From contig NZ_SJSC01000003.1 of NCBI RefSeq assembly GCF_004352855.1, forward strand, positions 310,001-374,000: DNA of 64,000 nucleotides, written 5' to 3'. The notes beneath the pieces are model-generated. The model was not told the DNA's origin, did no database searches, and saw only the letters and a list, made by a program, of their open reading frames with translations. Numbering within the stretch: the first letter of the stretch is position 1; every line of letters begins with the position of its first letter. This document shows, in pieces, positions 36,942 through 45,047 of the stretch. A program made the position numbers and the translations under genes. Origin of the DNA: Marinomonas sp. KMM3893. GTDB taxonomy: Bacteria; Pseudomonadota; Gammaproteobacteria; Pseudomonadales; Marinomonadaceae.

Positions 36942-36960
36942 GCAAGTGATTATCATTAAA
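36942..36960. promoter_or_regulatory. Second Fur-box-like site
   Basis: GCAAGTGATTATCATTAAA contains the core TGATTATCATTA of the Fur consensus. It lies 38 bp from the first box, an arrangement common at Fur-repressed promoters. Confidence 0.7.
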
Positions 36961-37018
36961 ATAATTTAATTTTCTATCGCGCCTGAAATGACGCCGGTCA
37001 CACTGGCGTTACGCGCTC

Positions 37019-37975
37019 TTACATTAGATTTAAACTGCGCAACACGGTGACGCCTATGCTGGTGCTTAATAGAGAGGCAATGGTGGTGATCACGATAATA
37101 TTTGCCGCCAAGGTCGCGTTGCCGCCCATGGCTCTGACCATGATGTAGCTTGCTGAGGCGGATGGCGCAGACGACATCAAAAATAACACGCCAAGTTCCA
37201 TGCCTCGGTATCCGAGCAGATAGCCACCGAAGGTGATGATGACAGGGATAAAGATGAGCTTGCCAACAGAAGATATCATCGCAATCGTGATGTCTTTTTG
37301 CATGGCTTTAAAGCTCAACGAGGCGCCCGCGCAGAGCAAAGCCAGAGGCAGTGTCATTTGCGCAAAGTAATCACCTGCTTTGTGCAGGGTAGAAGGCAGC
37401 GTTAGGCCAGTGGCAGAGAAAATTAATGCGGCCACAATGGCGAGAATAAGTGGGTTTTTTGCGATGCCTTTTAAGGTGTTAGCAATGCTCTTTTTGGCAT
37501 CCATGGATCTGTTTAAACAAATAACAGACAAAATATTATAAAGGACGGTTACACCGCCAAGGTAAATAGAAGCCACAGAAAACACGCTGTCGCCATAGGC
37601 GTTGACACAATAGGCTAAACCAATAATGCCCATATTAGAGCGAAAAGCGCCTTGAATAACCACGCCACGATCTCCCTTATCGGGAATCATCTTACTGGTG
37701 ATAACTTCTAATAGAATATAGGTCGCAACCACGGCAAGCATGGCGTAAATGACCAGAGAAAAATCTGTGTCACTGCTTAATTTGGTTTTGGAAATACTGA
37801 TGAAGAGTAGGGCAGGAAGAGTGACGTTGAAAACCAATTTAGAGGCAACATCAATGAAATTATCATTGATCAGCTGTACTTGGTAAAGAAAAATTCCTAG
37901 CACCAGAATTAAAAAAATTGGCATGGTGATAGAAAAAGAAAAACCAAGTACGTCTAAAAAGTTATCCAACGTCAT
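37019..37975 (-). CDS. AEC (auxin efflux carrier) family transporter
   Basis: A 318-residue inner-membrane protein with about ten hydrophobic helices. The sequence AFRSNMGIIGLAYCVNAYGD and SSAPSASASYIMVRAMGGN are characteristic of the AEC/BART family of bacterial malonate- or amino-acid-type permeases. The substrate cannot be inferred. It starts 31 nt after baeR on the same strand, so it is likely transcribed with baeSR. Confidence 0.87.
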   Translation of the reverse strand: MTLDNFLDVLGFSFSITMPIFLILVLGIFLYQVQLINDNFIDVASKLVFNVTLPALLFISISKTKLSSDTDFSLVIYAMLAVVATYILLEVITSKMIPDKGDRGVVIQGAFRSNMGIIGLAYCVNAYGDSVFSVASIYLGGVTVLYNILSVICLNRSMDAKKSIANTLKGIAKNPLILAIVAALIFSATGLTLPSTLHKAGDYFAQMTLPLALLCAGASLSFKAMQKDITIAMISSVGKLIFIPVIITFGGYLLGYRGMELGVLFLMSSAPSASASYIMVRAMGGNATLAANIIVITTIASLLSTSIGVTVLRSLNLM

Positions 37976-38006
37976 TCCTTATAGATAAACAGAGTTACAG
38001 TGTCTA

Positions 38007-38684
38007 TTAATCGTTGTTTTCGAATCGGTAACCCGCACCGTAGACAGAATGAATCACGTTTAGCTCAGGCGCAACGGCAGAGATTTTCTTGCGCAGTTTT
38101 TTGATGTGACTATCAATGGTACGGTCACTTACTACACGGCTGTCTGCGTAAATGCTTTTCATAATCAGATCACGGCCGAAAACGCGACCAGGTTCTTTGA
38201 TCAGCAATTGCAGTAATTGGAATTCAACGGTCGTTAGATCGATTAGCTCACCTTTATAAGTGGCGCGTAGGCGATCTACATCTAGGTCAAAACCATCTGT
38301 TCTTGGTGATTCAGTTTGGTCAAGCTCAACGCGACGAAGGTTGGCTTTAACGCGCGCAACGATTTCGCGTGGGCTGAAAGGTTTGCATACATAATCGTCT
38401 GCGCCCATTTCTAGGCCGATTAGACGGTCAATTTCTTCTGCTTTTGCGGTCACCATAATGATTGGGATGCCGCTGAATTGACGTACCTGTTTGCAAATCT
38501 CGATACCATCTAGGCCTGGTAGCATAAGATCCAAAAGGATTAAATCTACGTGATTGTTTTTCACGTAATCTACCGCTTGATCGCCACGATCAATATGGTG
38601 GTTTTCATAGCCTGCTTGGTCTAGGTAGGCGCCGACTAACTCAGCTAATTTTGGTTCGTCTTCAACAATTAGTATTTTGCTCAT
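38007..38684 (-). CDS. baeR: Response regulator BaeR-like (OmpR family)
   Basis: A 225-residue OmpR-type regulator: receiver domain with phospho-Asp D52 (LILLDLMLPGLDG) and a winged-helix DNA-binding domain. The segment SRVVSDRTIDSHIKKLRKKI followed by IHSVYGAGYRFEND is close to the corresponding part of BaeR. It starts 18 nt after baeS. BaeR usually activates efflux and envelope-stress genes; here the downstream gene is an AEC transporter. Confidence 0.88.
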   Translation of the reverse strand: MSKILIVEDEPKLAELVGAYLDQAGYENHHIDRGDQAVDYVKNNHVDLILLDLMLPGLDGIEICKQVRQFSGIPIIMVTAKAEEIDRLIGLEMGADDYVCKPFSPREIVARVKANLRRVELDQTESPRTDGFDLDVDRLRATYKGELIDLTTVEFQLLQLLIKEPGRVFGRDLIMKSIYADSRVVSDRTIDSHIKKLRKKISAVAPELNVIHSVYGAGYRFENND

Positions 38685-38702
38685 AATGCTTTTTGTTCCA
38701 TA

Positions 38703-40109
38703 TTAATTTAAAGGGAATTCTATTCTTATTCCTAAACCACCCTGTGGCGAGTGATAGGCACTAATGTTGCCCTGATGGCCATCTACAATATTGGTACAGA
38801 TCGCAAGCCCTAAGCCTCTACCACCTGTTGCCCTATTACGTGAATTCTCGACTCGATAGAACTGTTCGAAAATTCGATTTTTCTCTTCTTCATTCACACC
38901 TGGAGGAGTGTCTTCGAACAACACAACCGCCGTATCATCTTCTCTTGATAATACTATACTAAGTTTTCCTGGTGCGTTTGTGTACTTTAATGAGTTATTC
39001 ATTAAGTTAGCAAAGAGCTGGTGCAATCGATCTGTGTCACCGGTAATCATGATCGGGGCTTTCTTGATGATATCAAGTTCTATATCAAGACCCGCTTCAT
39101 TGTATCTCAGTGTCATAGATTGGACTGTTTGTTCTAGGATTTCATTTAAATCCGCGTCTTCCATTTCATAATTTAGATTGCCTACATCATGCATGGATAA
39201 CTGGTTTAAGTCATCAATTAGACGCGTTATATGTATCGTCTCTTGCTGTAGAGAAGAAAGACTTTCTGGCGATACTTTAATGATGCCATCCTGCATGGCT
39301 TCAATTTCGCCCCTTAAAATGGCAACCGGCGTTCTTAGCTCATGCGCGGTATCTGCAACCCAGCGTTTTCTGGATTCGCGAGAGTTTTCCAGCGTGATGG
39401 CCAAATGGTTGAAGTCATTTCCTAAATCCGCAAGCTCGTCTGAGCCGTGAATTTTAATGCGAGTATCGTAATGACCTTTTGACAGTTTACGTGTGGCTTC
39501 ACGTACGGTACATAATGGTCGGCTTAGCCATTGAGCAAGAGGCCAAGTAAGCAAAGCGGCAATTGCCAGCATAAAGGCAGAGATCAATAAAAAGGCTTCC
39601 CCTTGCTGACGTACAAATCGCAAGGTTTGGTCTTGTACTAGGGCGCGCATAGAGCGTAAGCCAATATAGCCGACGACTTTTTTATTGACGATAACCGCGT
39701 GGGTTTCCGCTTTATCAAAGGGCGTATCACCTATGATGCTTTTTTGATTTTTATCAAACAATAGGAAACGCTGGCGATAGTATTGAGATGGATAGATAAG
39801 GTCCAAATTAGGGGTGCTAGGAGGCGGCACCAAGTCTCTCAGGTTCTCAAGGCGTTCTTTGTGCCAGTCTTTTTCCATTTGGCTTTCTTGAATCAAGAAG
39901 TACCAATCATCGTAGTAGATATACAAGTTGGCGGTTCTGTTCGCCATTTGCTCTAGGAAATCGCGATCTCGCTCTGTGGCGTAAGACACAAAACCACGGT
40001 CAAAGCTCCATTGAAAAACCTGCCACATAGACACAATCACTAAAATGTTGCTGAGCACGAAGACGGCAAACAGCTTATGGCGTATTTTGAATTTCTTGGT
40101 AATTCTCAT
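38703..40109 (-). CDS. baeS: Sensor histidine kinase BaeS-like
   Basis: A 468-residue membrane sensor kinase. TM1 is at about residues 12-33 and TM2 at about 172-190, with a ~140-residue periplasmic domain between them. HAMP follows (SRPLCTVREATRKLSKGHYD), then HisKA with H256 in VADTAHELRTPVAILRGE, and HATPase_c with N-box (ANLMNNSLKYTN) and GGRGLGLAI. The HAMP-to-HisKA sequence resembles BaeS strongly. It pairs with baeR 18 nt downstream. Confidence 0.88.
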   Translation of the reverse strand: MRITKKFKIRHKLFAVFVLSNILVIVSMWQVFQWSFDRGFVSYATERDRDFLEQMANRTANLYIYYDDWYFLIQESQMEKDWHKERLENLRDLVPPPSTPNLDLIYPSQYYRQRFLLFDKNQKSIIGDTPFDKAETHAVIVNKKVVGYIGLRSMRALVQDQTLRFVRQQGEAFLLISAFMLAIAALLTWPLAQWLSRPLCTVREATRKLSKGHYDTRIKIHGSDELADLGNDFNHLAITLENSRESRKRWVADTAHELRTPVAILRGEIEAMQDGIIKVSPESLSSLQQETIHITRLIDDLNQLSMHDVGNLNYEMEDADLNEILEQTVQSMTLRYNEAGLDIELDIIKKAPIMITGDTDRLHQLFANLMNNSLKYTNAPGKLSIVLSREDDTAVVLFEDTPPGVNEEEKNRIFEQFYRVENSRNRATGGRGLGLAICTNIVDGHQGNISAYHSPQGGLGIRIEFPLN

Positions 40110-40554
40110 AGTGGAGTCAGTGAAATCCTGTGGTAGGTGGACTCATTTGTATTTCAAGAGCCGCAACGAGTTGGCTAAAATAACCGCATCTAGATTAATA
40201 ATATAAAGACTTTTTATAGAATGTTTATCATACAGTTTCAAGGATCTTGTGCGCTACTTTTGGGTGGTGTAAACAATGAGGATTTGCTGATTTTCTGCTG
40301 TTTTCGCGCCAAATAAAGAAATGTTTTGTGTTTTAGCGACGGTTTCCCTTGCTGTATTGGCCGCTCGAAATCTTCCCGTGCTTGCCTGAGCGGGTTATGA
40401 AATTGATTCTTATCGTATTTTCTCGCCTTGTGTTGGCTTCCATCTGTTCTTCAAAATGCACTTAAAAGGAGGAATCTGGCACTCTAGCAGTTCCTTCTTT
40501 TTGTCCTTCACGTTAGAATCTTGCTTTTAAGAACGCATAGAATAGGAAAATGTA
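40110..40554. other. 445-bp region between baeS and the YebC-family gene
   Basis: It holds a putative 22-codon reading frame at 40397-40465 and a stem-loop terminator candidate at 40464-40502 oriented rightward, with the baeS promoter region on the left. No other gene is visible. Confidence 0.5.
40464..40502 (+). terminator. Rightward terminator-like hairpin 53 nt before a start codon
   Basis: Stem AAAAGGAGGAA-CTG paired with CAG-TTCCTTCTTTT (one G-T wobble, one bulged T) around a 9-nt loop, ending in TTTTT at 40498-40502. Because it precedes a gene in the same direction, it may be an attenuator or the end of a short leader RNA. Confidence 0.6.
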
Positions 40555-41271
40555 ATGGGCAGAGCCTTTCAAAACCGCAAAGAGTCCATGGCAAAAACGT
40601 CTGATCAAAAAGCCAAGGTTTACAGTAAATACGGCCGTGAGATTTATGTTTGCGCAAAATCCGGTGGTATTGATCCAAATGGTAACTTGGCACTTCGCTC
40701 GATGATCGAAAGAGCGAAAAAAGATCAGGTGCCAACCCATGTTATTGATAAAGCGATTGATAAGGCGAAAGGCGGTGGCGGAGAAGATTTCGACACGGCT
40801 CGTTATGAAGGGTTTGGGCCGGGCAATACCATGGTGATCGTGGATTGCTTGTCTGATAATCCAAACCGTACTTTTGGTGATGTGCGTACTTGTTTTAACA
40901 AGGTTAAGTGCAAGATTGGTGGCCAAGGCAGTGTGAGTCATATGTTTGACCACAGTGCGATTTTTGTTTTTGACGGCACAGACGAAGAGGCTGTTTTAGA
41001 AGCGCTAATGATGGCCGATGTGGACGTGACTGATATCGAGCTAGAAGATGGCAAGGTAACCGTGTTTGCACCAAACACAGAGTATGGCAAAGCCAAAGCG
41101 GCTTTGGTTGACGCCTTTGGTGAGATTGAATTTGATGTTGACGAGATTCAATTCGTTGCGCAAAACTTGACGGCCATTGAAGGTGAAGATGTTGAGCAGT
41201 TTGATCGTTTTCTTGACCTTTTGAATGATCTTGATGATGTTCAGCGTGTTTATCATAACGCTGAGTATTAA
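40555..41271 (+). CDS. yeeN: YebC/PmpR family regulator (YeeN subgroup)
   Basis: A 238-residue YebC-family protein. The N-terminus [20 protein letters not shown] differs from the canonical MAGHSKWANI of YebC and matches the YeeN subgroup, including [16 protein letters not shown] and [20 protein letters not shown]. YebC-family proteins act as transcription regulators and, in recent work, in translation elongation of proline stretches. AGGAAA precedes the ATG. No operon partner; a terminator-like hairpin lies upstream. Confidence 0.92.
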   Translation: MGRAFQNRKESMAKTSDQKAKVYSKYGREIYVCAKSGGIDPNGNLALRSMIERAKKDQVPTHVIDKAIDKAKGGGGEDFDTARYEGFGPGNTMVIVDCLSDNPNRTFGDVRTCFNKVKCKIGGQGSVSHMFDHSAIFVFDGTDEEAVLEALMMADVDVTDIELEDGKVTVFAPNTEYGKAKAALVDAFGEIEFDVDEIQFVAQNLTAIEGEDVEQFDRFLDLLNDLDDVQRVYHNAEY

Positions 41272-41367
41272 GCGCTTATCAATATTATTGCACTTCTTAG
41301 GGGGACGACTCTAAGAAGTGCAATGACTTTAATTTCAATGTGTTAACGCTTTTGTATGGGTAATGAA

Positions 41368-41544
41368 ATGTCCGAACGTCCGACACCTCCAGAAGACTGG
41401 GAATGCTGTGAAAGTGAGTGCTCTCCTTGTGTTTGGGATACGTATTATGAAGAGCTGCGCGAATGGAATGCTGAGCAGAAAGCCATGAAGGCAGCGGCTG
41501 ACAAGGATGCCGAAGGAGAGAGTCATGTCAAAAAAAGCGACTAA
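41368..41544 (+). CDS. Small oxidoreductase-like domain protein
   Basis: A 58-residue protein from ATG 41368 (MSERPTPPEDWECC), preceded by GGGTAA; an ATG at 41356 is also in frame. The pattern WECCESECSPCVWDTYYEEL is that of the short oxidoreductase-like (Oxidored-like) family, with four cysteines possibly binding a metal. Function unknown. It overlaps the DUF1289 gene by 20 nt, so the pair is likely co-expressed. Confidence 0.75.
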   Translation: MSERPTPPEDWECCESECSPCVWDTYYEELREWNAEQKAMKAAADKDAEGESHVKKSD

Positions 41545-41725
41545 AAACGCCAAAGTAGCATCGCCTTGTGTGAATTTGTGTTTGCTTAACGATGACGACG
41601 TCTGTGTTGGTTGCTACCGTACTGGCAAAGAAATCAGTACCTGGGGGCGATTGACGGCAGAAGAGCAAAGAGCGGTGTTGGTCAAAGTGTCTGAGCGCGA
41701 ACAGACCAGTCAGTTCGTTAGTTAG
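41525..41725 (+). CDS. DUF1289 family protein
   Basis: A 66-residue protein from ATG 41525 with GGAGAG upstream. ASPCVNLCLLNDDDVCVGCYRT followed by KEISTWGRLTAEEQRAVL is the DUF1289 signature, whose cysteines probably bind a metal or Fe-S cluster. Function unknown. It overlaps the small Cys-rich gene before it, another cysteine-rich protein. Confidence 0.85.
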   Translation: MSKKATKNAKVASPCVNLCLLNDDDVCVGCYRTGKEISTWGRLTAEEQRAVLVKVSEREQTSQFVS

Positions 41726-41772
41726 TCAATGTTTTTCAGGCCTGTGAGCGCTCGCTTCATGGGTTCTTTGTG

Positions 41773-43008
41773 TTAATTACCTTCTTCTTTCTTGTTTTTT
41801 AGCTCTATCCACTGAGACATGTATTGGGTGCTTTTTAGGCTGTGGTGCCTGAGCATTTTACCCAAAAAATGTTTTTCCCTTAGGGTGTCTTTTAGGGCAA
41901 GTTGTCGCTCAATCCTTGTTAAAAAACGCGGTCCCCAGACGGCTTTATCGTAAAGGGTGTCTAGGATGGAAAAGCCATTTTTCTGCATCAGATGCCAGCT
42001 GGCAGAGTCCTGATAAAGCGCTGCGGCGGCGGCCGCAAATTCTTCTATGTCATCACTGATGACGCCATTCCAAGGCAGGTGCCCGTACATGGATTCTGCG
42101 CCGATTGAGGTGGTGATGCTGGGTGTGCCCATTTGCATGGCTTCGACAAGCTTGCCTTTAATGCCAGCCCCAAAGCGCAATGGGGCTAAGCAAATTCTGG
42201 CGTGTTTCATGACGTCTTGAGCGTCTTTGGCCCAGCCTTTTACCAGAAAACCTTCTTTTTCGTTGTGCAGTTGGGTGGCTTTTGGAGGCGGGTAGGCGCC
42301 GTAAATATGCAGCTCTGCGGTGGGGAGTTTTTTGCGTATCTTTGGCCACACTTGTTGTTTTAAATACAGAACGGCATCCCAATTCGGGGCGTGCCTAAAG
42401 TTGCCAATGGTAATAAAGTGTTGGCGTTCTTCGAAGGTGGGTAAAACCCCATATTCAGTGGATCTTTCCAGCATAAAGGGAAGGTGAAAAACATGAGACT
42501 CAGGCACATGAAATTCATTTACGAGTAGGTTTTTTTCGAACTCGGAAATCATTAATGTTAGGTCGCAGCGATGAATGGCAGCGATTTCTCGAATGCCCAA
42601 ATCACTGTGCAGGTCTGCTTGCTGGAAGCTTCTCTTTTGTTTCAGTGCCTGATGGCGTGCTTCCCTTAGGGAATGAAGATCTTCGGTGTTTAGAATGCGC
42701 AATGCGTTGGGGCAGAACTTTTCAACTCGCCAACCAAACTGCTCTTCCATCATGAAGCGGTCAAACATCACTGCATCGGGTGCCAATGAGCTGACATAGT
42801 GGTCAAACGAGGCGTCGTTTAGCGTGATGTGCTCGCAGGCGATGTCGAGCTCGTCAAGCTTGGTCATGTGCTCGGTTTGTTGTGCTGGACTGACGAAAGT
42901 GATTTGCCAGTTGGCGTCTCGAAAAGTATGGAGCAATTGCATCATGCGACTGCCGGCCGCCGAGGAGTTTGGCTCTGGCCATACATAACCAATAACAAGT
43001 AGATGCAT
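41773..43008 (-). CDS. Glycosyltransferase family 1/4-like protein
   Basis: About 411 residues from the ATG at 43008 (MHLLVIGYVWPEPNSSAAGS); an upstream in-frame start at 43071 adds 21 unconserved residues. The fold is GT-B: ISEFEKNLLV, then FITIGNFRHAPNWDAVLYL, AELHIYGAYPP, and the donor-binding segment CLAPLRFGAGIKGKLVEAMQMG with the Glu of the EX7E type. Acceptor and donor sugars are unknown. It stands alone, divergent from fabV. Confidence 0.83.
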   Translation of the reverse strand: MHLLVIGYVWPEPNSSAAGSRMMQLLHTFRDANWQITFVSPAQQTEHMTKLDELDIACEHITLNDASFDHYVSSLAPDAVMFDRFMMEEQFGWRVEKFCPNALRILNTEDLHSLREARHQALKQKRSFQQADLHSDLGIREIAAIHRCDLTLMISEFEKNLLVNEFHVPESHVFHLPFMLERSTEYGVLPTFEERQHFITIGNFRHAPNWDAVLYLKQQVWPKIRKKLPTAELHIYGAYPPPKATQLHNEKEGFLVKGWAKDAQDVMKHARICLAPLRFGAGIKGKLVEAMQMGTPSITTSIGAESMYGHLPWNGVISDDIEEFAAAAAALYQDSASWHLMQKNGFSILDTLYDKAVWGPRFLTRIERQLALKDTLREKHFLGKMLRHHSLKSTQYMSQWIELKNKKEEGN

Positions 43009-43175
43009 CAAGGTGTCTCTTTGCAGAAAATGGGGAACGAATGTCCGGTTATTGAAAGTGAGCGAGGACATATAGGATAAGCTATTGTATCATTGTGCGC
43101 AGATTTGTCTTGCCTGATGAAAGGTGCTTTCTGGTTAGGTAGGATGTAAGCAAAACATGACGTTGAGAAGATAAT

Positions 43176-44378
43176 ATGATCATTAAACCAAAGATTCGTG
43201 GATTTATTTGTACCACCACTCACCCTGTAGGCTGTGAGCAAAACGTAAGAGAGCAGATTGCTTTTACGAAAGCAAAAGGCCAAGTGGAAAATGGCCCTAA
43301 AAAAGTATTGGTCATTGGTTCTTCTAGTGGTTATGGCTTGTCTTCTCGTATTGCAGCGGCATTTGGTTCTGGTGCGGCGACAATCGGTGTTTTCTTTGAA
43401 AAACCAGCAACAGAAAAGAAAACGGGTACTGCGGGTTGGTACAATGCGGCGGCGTTTGAAAAAGCAGCCAAAGAAGAAGGTTTGTACGCCAAAAGCATTA
43501 ATGGCGACGCTTTCTCAAATGAAGCGCGTGACAAAGTCATCGAGTTGATCAAGCAAGACCTTGGTGAAATCGATATGGTGGTTTACTCATTGGCGTCGCC
43601 AGTGCGCAAAATGCCAGAAACTGGCGAAGTCATTCGTTCTGTTTTGAAGCCGATCGGTCAGCCTTACCGTTCTACTGCGATCGATACGAATAAAGATGTG
43701 ATTATCGAAGCGGAAATTGAGCCAGCGACAGAAGAAGAAATTGCGGCGACAACGACCGTAATGGGTGGCCAAGATTGGGAATTATGGATGTCTGCGTTGC
43801 AAGAAGCGGGCGTATTGGCTGAAGGTGTGCGTACCGTTGCGTATTCTTACATCGGCTCTGATATTACATGGCCTATCTATTGGCACGGTGCTCTAGGTAA
43901 AGCGAAAGAAGATCTAGATCGTGCTTCTGCTGCAATTAACGGTCAGCTGTCTGTGCTTAATGGTGGTGCTAACGTCGCTGTCTTGAAGTCGGTTGTGACT
44001 CAAGCTTCTTCGGCTATTCCAGTGATGCCTTTGTATTTGGCTATGGTCTTCAGAGTGATGCGCGAAAAAGGCCTTCATGAAGGTTGTATGGATCAGATAT
44101 ACCGCATGTTCTCTGAGCGTTTGTACAATAACCATAACCCAGCTGAATTGGTTGATGACGCGAACCGTTTGCGCTTGGATGATTGGGAGCTGCGCGACGA
44201 TGTTCAGCAAGCTTGCCGTGATCTATGGCCACAAATTACCGATGAAAACTTATTTGCTGAAACCGATTATCAGCTTTACAAAGATGAGTTTTTGAAGCTG
44301 TTTGGTTTTGGTGTAGATGGCGTTGATTACGAAGCGGATGTGGATTCATTGGTTGAGTTTGATGTTATTACTTTGTAA
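43176..44378 (+). CDS. fabV: Enoyl-ACP reductase FabV
   Basis: FabV is the NADH-dependent trans-2-enoyl-ACP/CoA reductase that completes each fatty-acid elongation cycle and is poorly inhibited by triclosan. The 400-residue product begins [17 protein letters not shown], has the NAD-binding region [20 protein letters not shown], and keeps the catalytic Tyr-x8-Lys as [10 protein letters not shown]. Length is normal. It ends before a strong terminator. Neither fabI nor fabK is visible in the window. Confidence 0.97.
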   Translation: MIIKPKIRGFICTTTHPVGCEQNVREQIAFTKAKGQVENGPKKVLVIGSSSGYGLSSRIAAAFGSGAATIGVFFEKPATEKKTGTAGWYNAAAFEKAAKEEGLYAKSINGDAFSNEARDKVIELIKQDLGEIDMVVYSLASPVRKMPETGEVIRSVLKPIGQPYRSTAIDTNKDVIIEAEIEPATEEEIAATTTVMGGQDWELWMSALQEAGVLAEGVRTVAYSYIGSDITWPIYWHGALGKAKEDLDRASAAINGQLSVLNGGANVAVLKSVVTQASSAIPVMPLYLAMVFRVMREKGLHEGCMDQIYRMFSERLYNNHNPAELVDDANRLRLDDWELRDDVQQACRDLWPQITDENLFAETDYQLYKDEFLKLFGFGVDGVDYEADVDSLVEFDVITL

Positions 44379-44399
44379 TACGCTCAGCGATTAGTTTAC

Positions 44400-44435
44400 A
44401 AAAAGGAGGCTAAGCAGTGTTTAGCCTCCTTTTTT
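44400..44435 (+). terminator. Intrinsic terminator after fabV
   Basis: Stem AAAAAGGAGGCTAA (44400-44413) paired with TTAGCCTCCTTTTT (44421-44434) around a 7-nt loop. Confidence 0.92.
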
Positions 44436-44483
44436 AATGGCTGATTATCTCTTATAGTTAGAGGCTCGATCTTTGGGGTGGTT

Positions 44484-45047
44484 ATGAAAAAAATAGTAGG
44501 GGTTATGTTTGTGCTGCCTTTAGTGGTGCAGGCTCAAACAGTGGAAATTCAACCGGTGGATATTATCTATGGCAATCAGGTGATCCATGGTCGTCATCAG
44601 GTGGTGCTTAATTCTCCAGATGAGGTTGCTGTTATTCCTGCTGAAAAAAGTAAAGTGTCGTTGTTGGGGCCTAATGTGGTGGTGACGGCGACGGGGGCGG
44701 ATCGCTCTTATCTTGAAGAGCAGAAGATCGCCAAAAGAGAAAAAGCGATTTATGATGAGGTGAATAAGCGTACTAAAGATGCACCCTTTACGGTTTTGTT
44801 TACTGGTCATATCCCTGATGATATTCAAGAAAAGCGCCTGCGAATGATGCCGGAAATAGGTGTCTTTGGCGATCAGCTTAATAAGCTAGAGAAGTCTCAA
44901 GATGACTCGAATTCACAAAATCTAATCCCAGATACCGGAGAGTTCTCAGAAATAAAGCCTAAAACACCAGCGGTGAAGGCTTCCAATAATGTAGCGAAGC
45001 CGAGTGAAAGCCAAGAAGATAAACTGGAAAAACTAATTGGCGGCTAG
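44484..45047 (+). CDS. Exported hypothetical protein
   Basis: A 187-residue protein from the ATG at 44484 (MKKIVGVMFVLPLVVQAQ), with GGGGTGG upstream; a GTG two codons earlier is less likely. It has a signal peptide cleaved near VQAQ, a beta-rich middle (VEIQPVDIIYGNQVIHGRHQ) and a charged, low-complexity C-terminal tail. I recognise no family. Its last 15 nt overlap the 3' end of the opposing M16 peptidase gene. Confidence 0.6.
   Translation: MKKIVGVMFVLPLVVQAQTVEIQPVDIIYGNQVIHGRHQVVLNSPDEVAVIPAEKSKVSLLGPNVVVTATGADRSYLEEQKIAKREKAIYDEVNKRTKDAPFTVLFTGHIPDDIQEKRLRMMPEIGVFGDQLNKLEKSQDDSNSQNLIPDTGEFSEIKPKTPAVKASNNVAKPSESQEDKLEKLIGG

Noticed and set aside
36904-36960. Fur-box pair as the promoter of the AEC transporter gene
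   Set aside because: The sites lie downstream of the AEC stop codon (37019 side) and upstream of the AraC-like start, so they control the latter.
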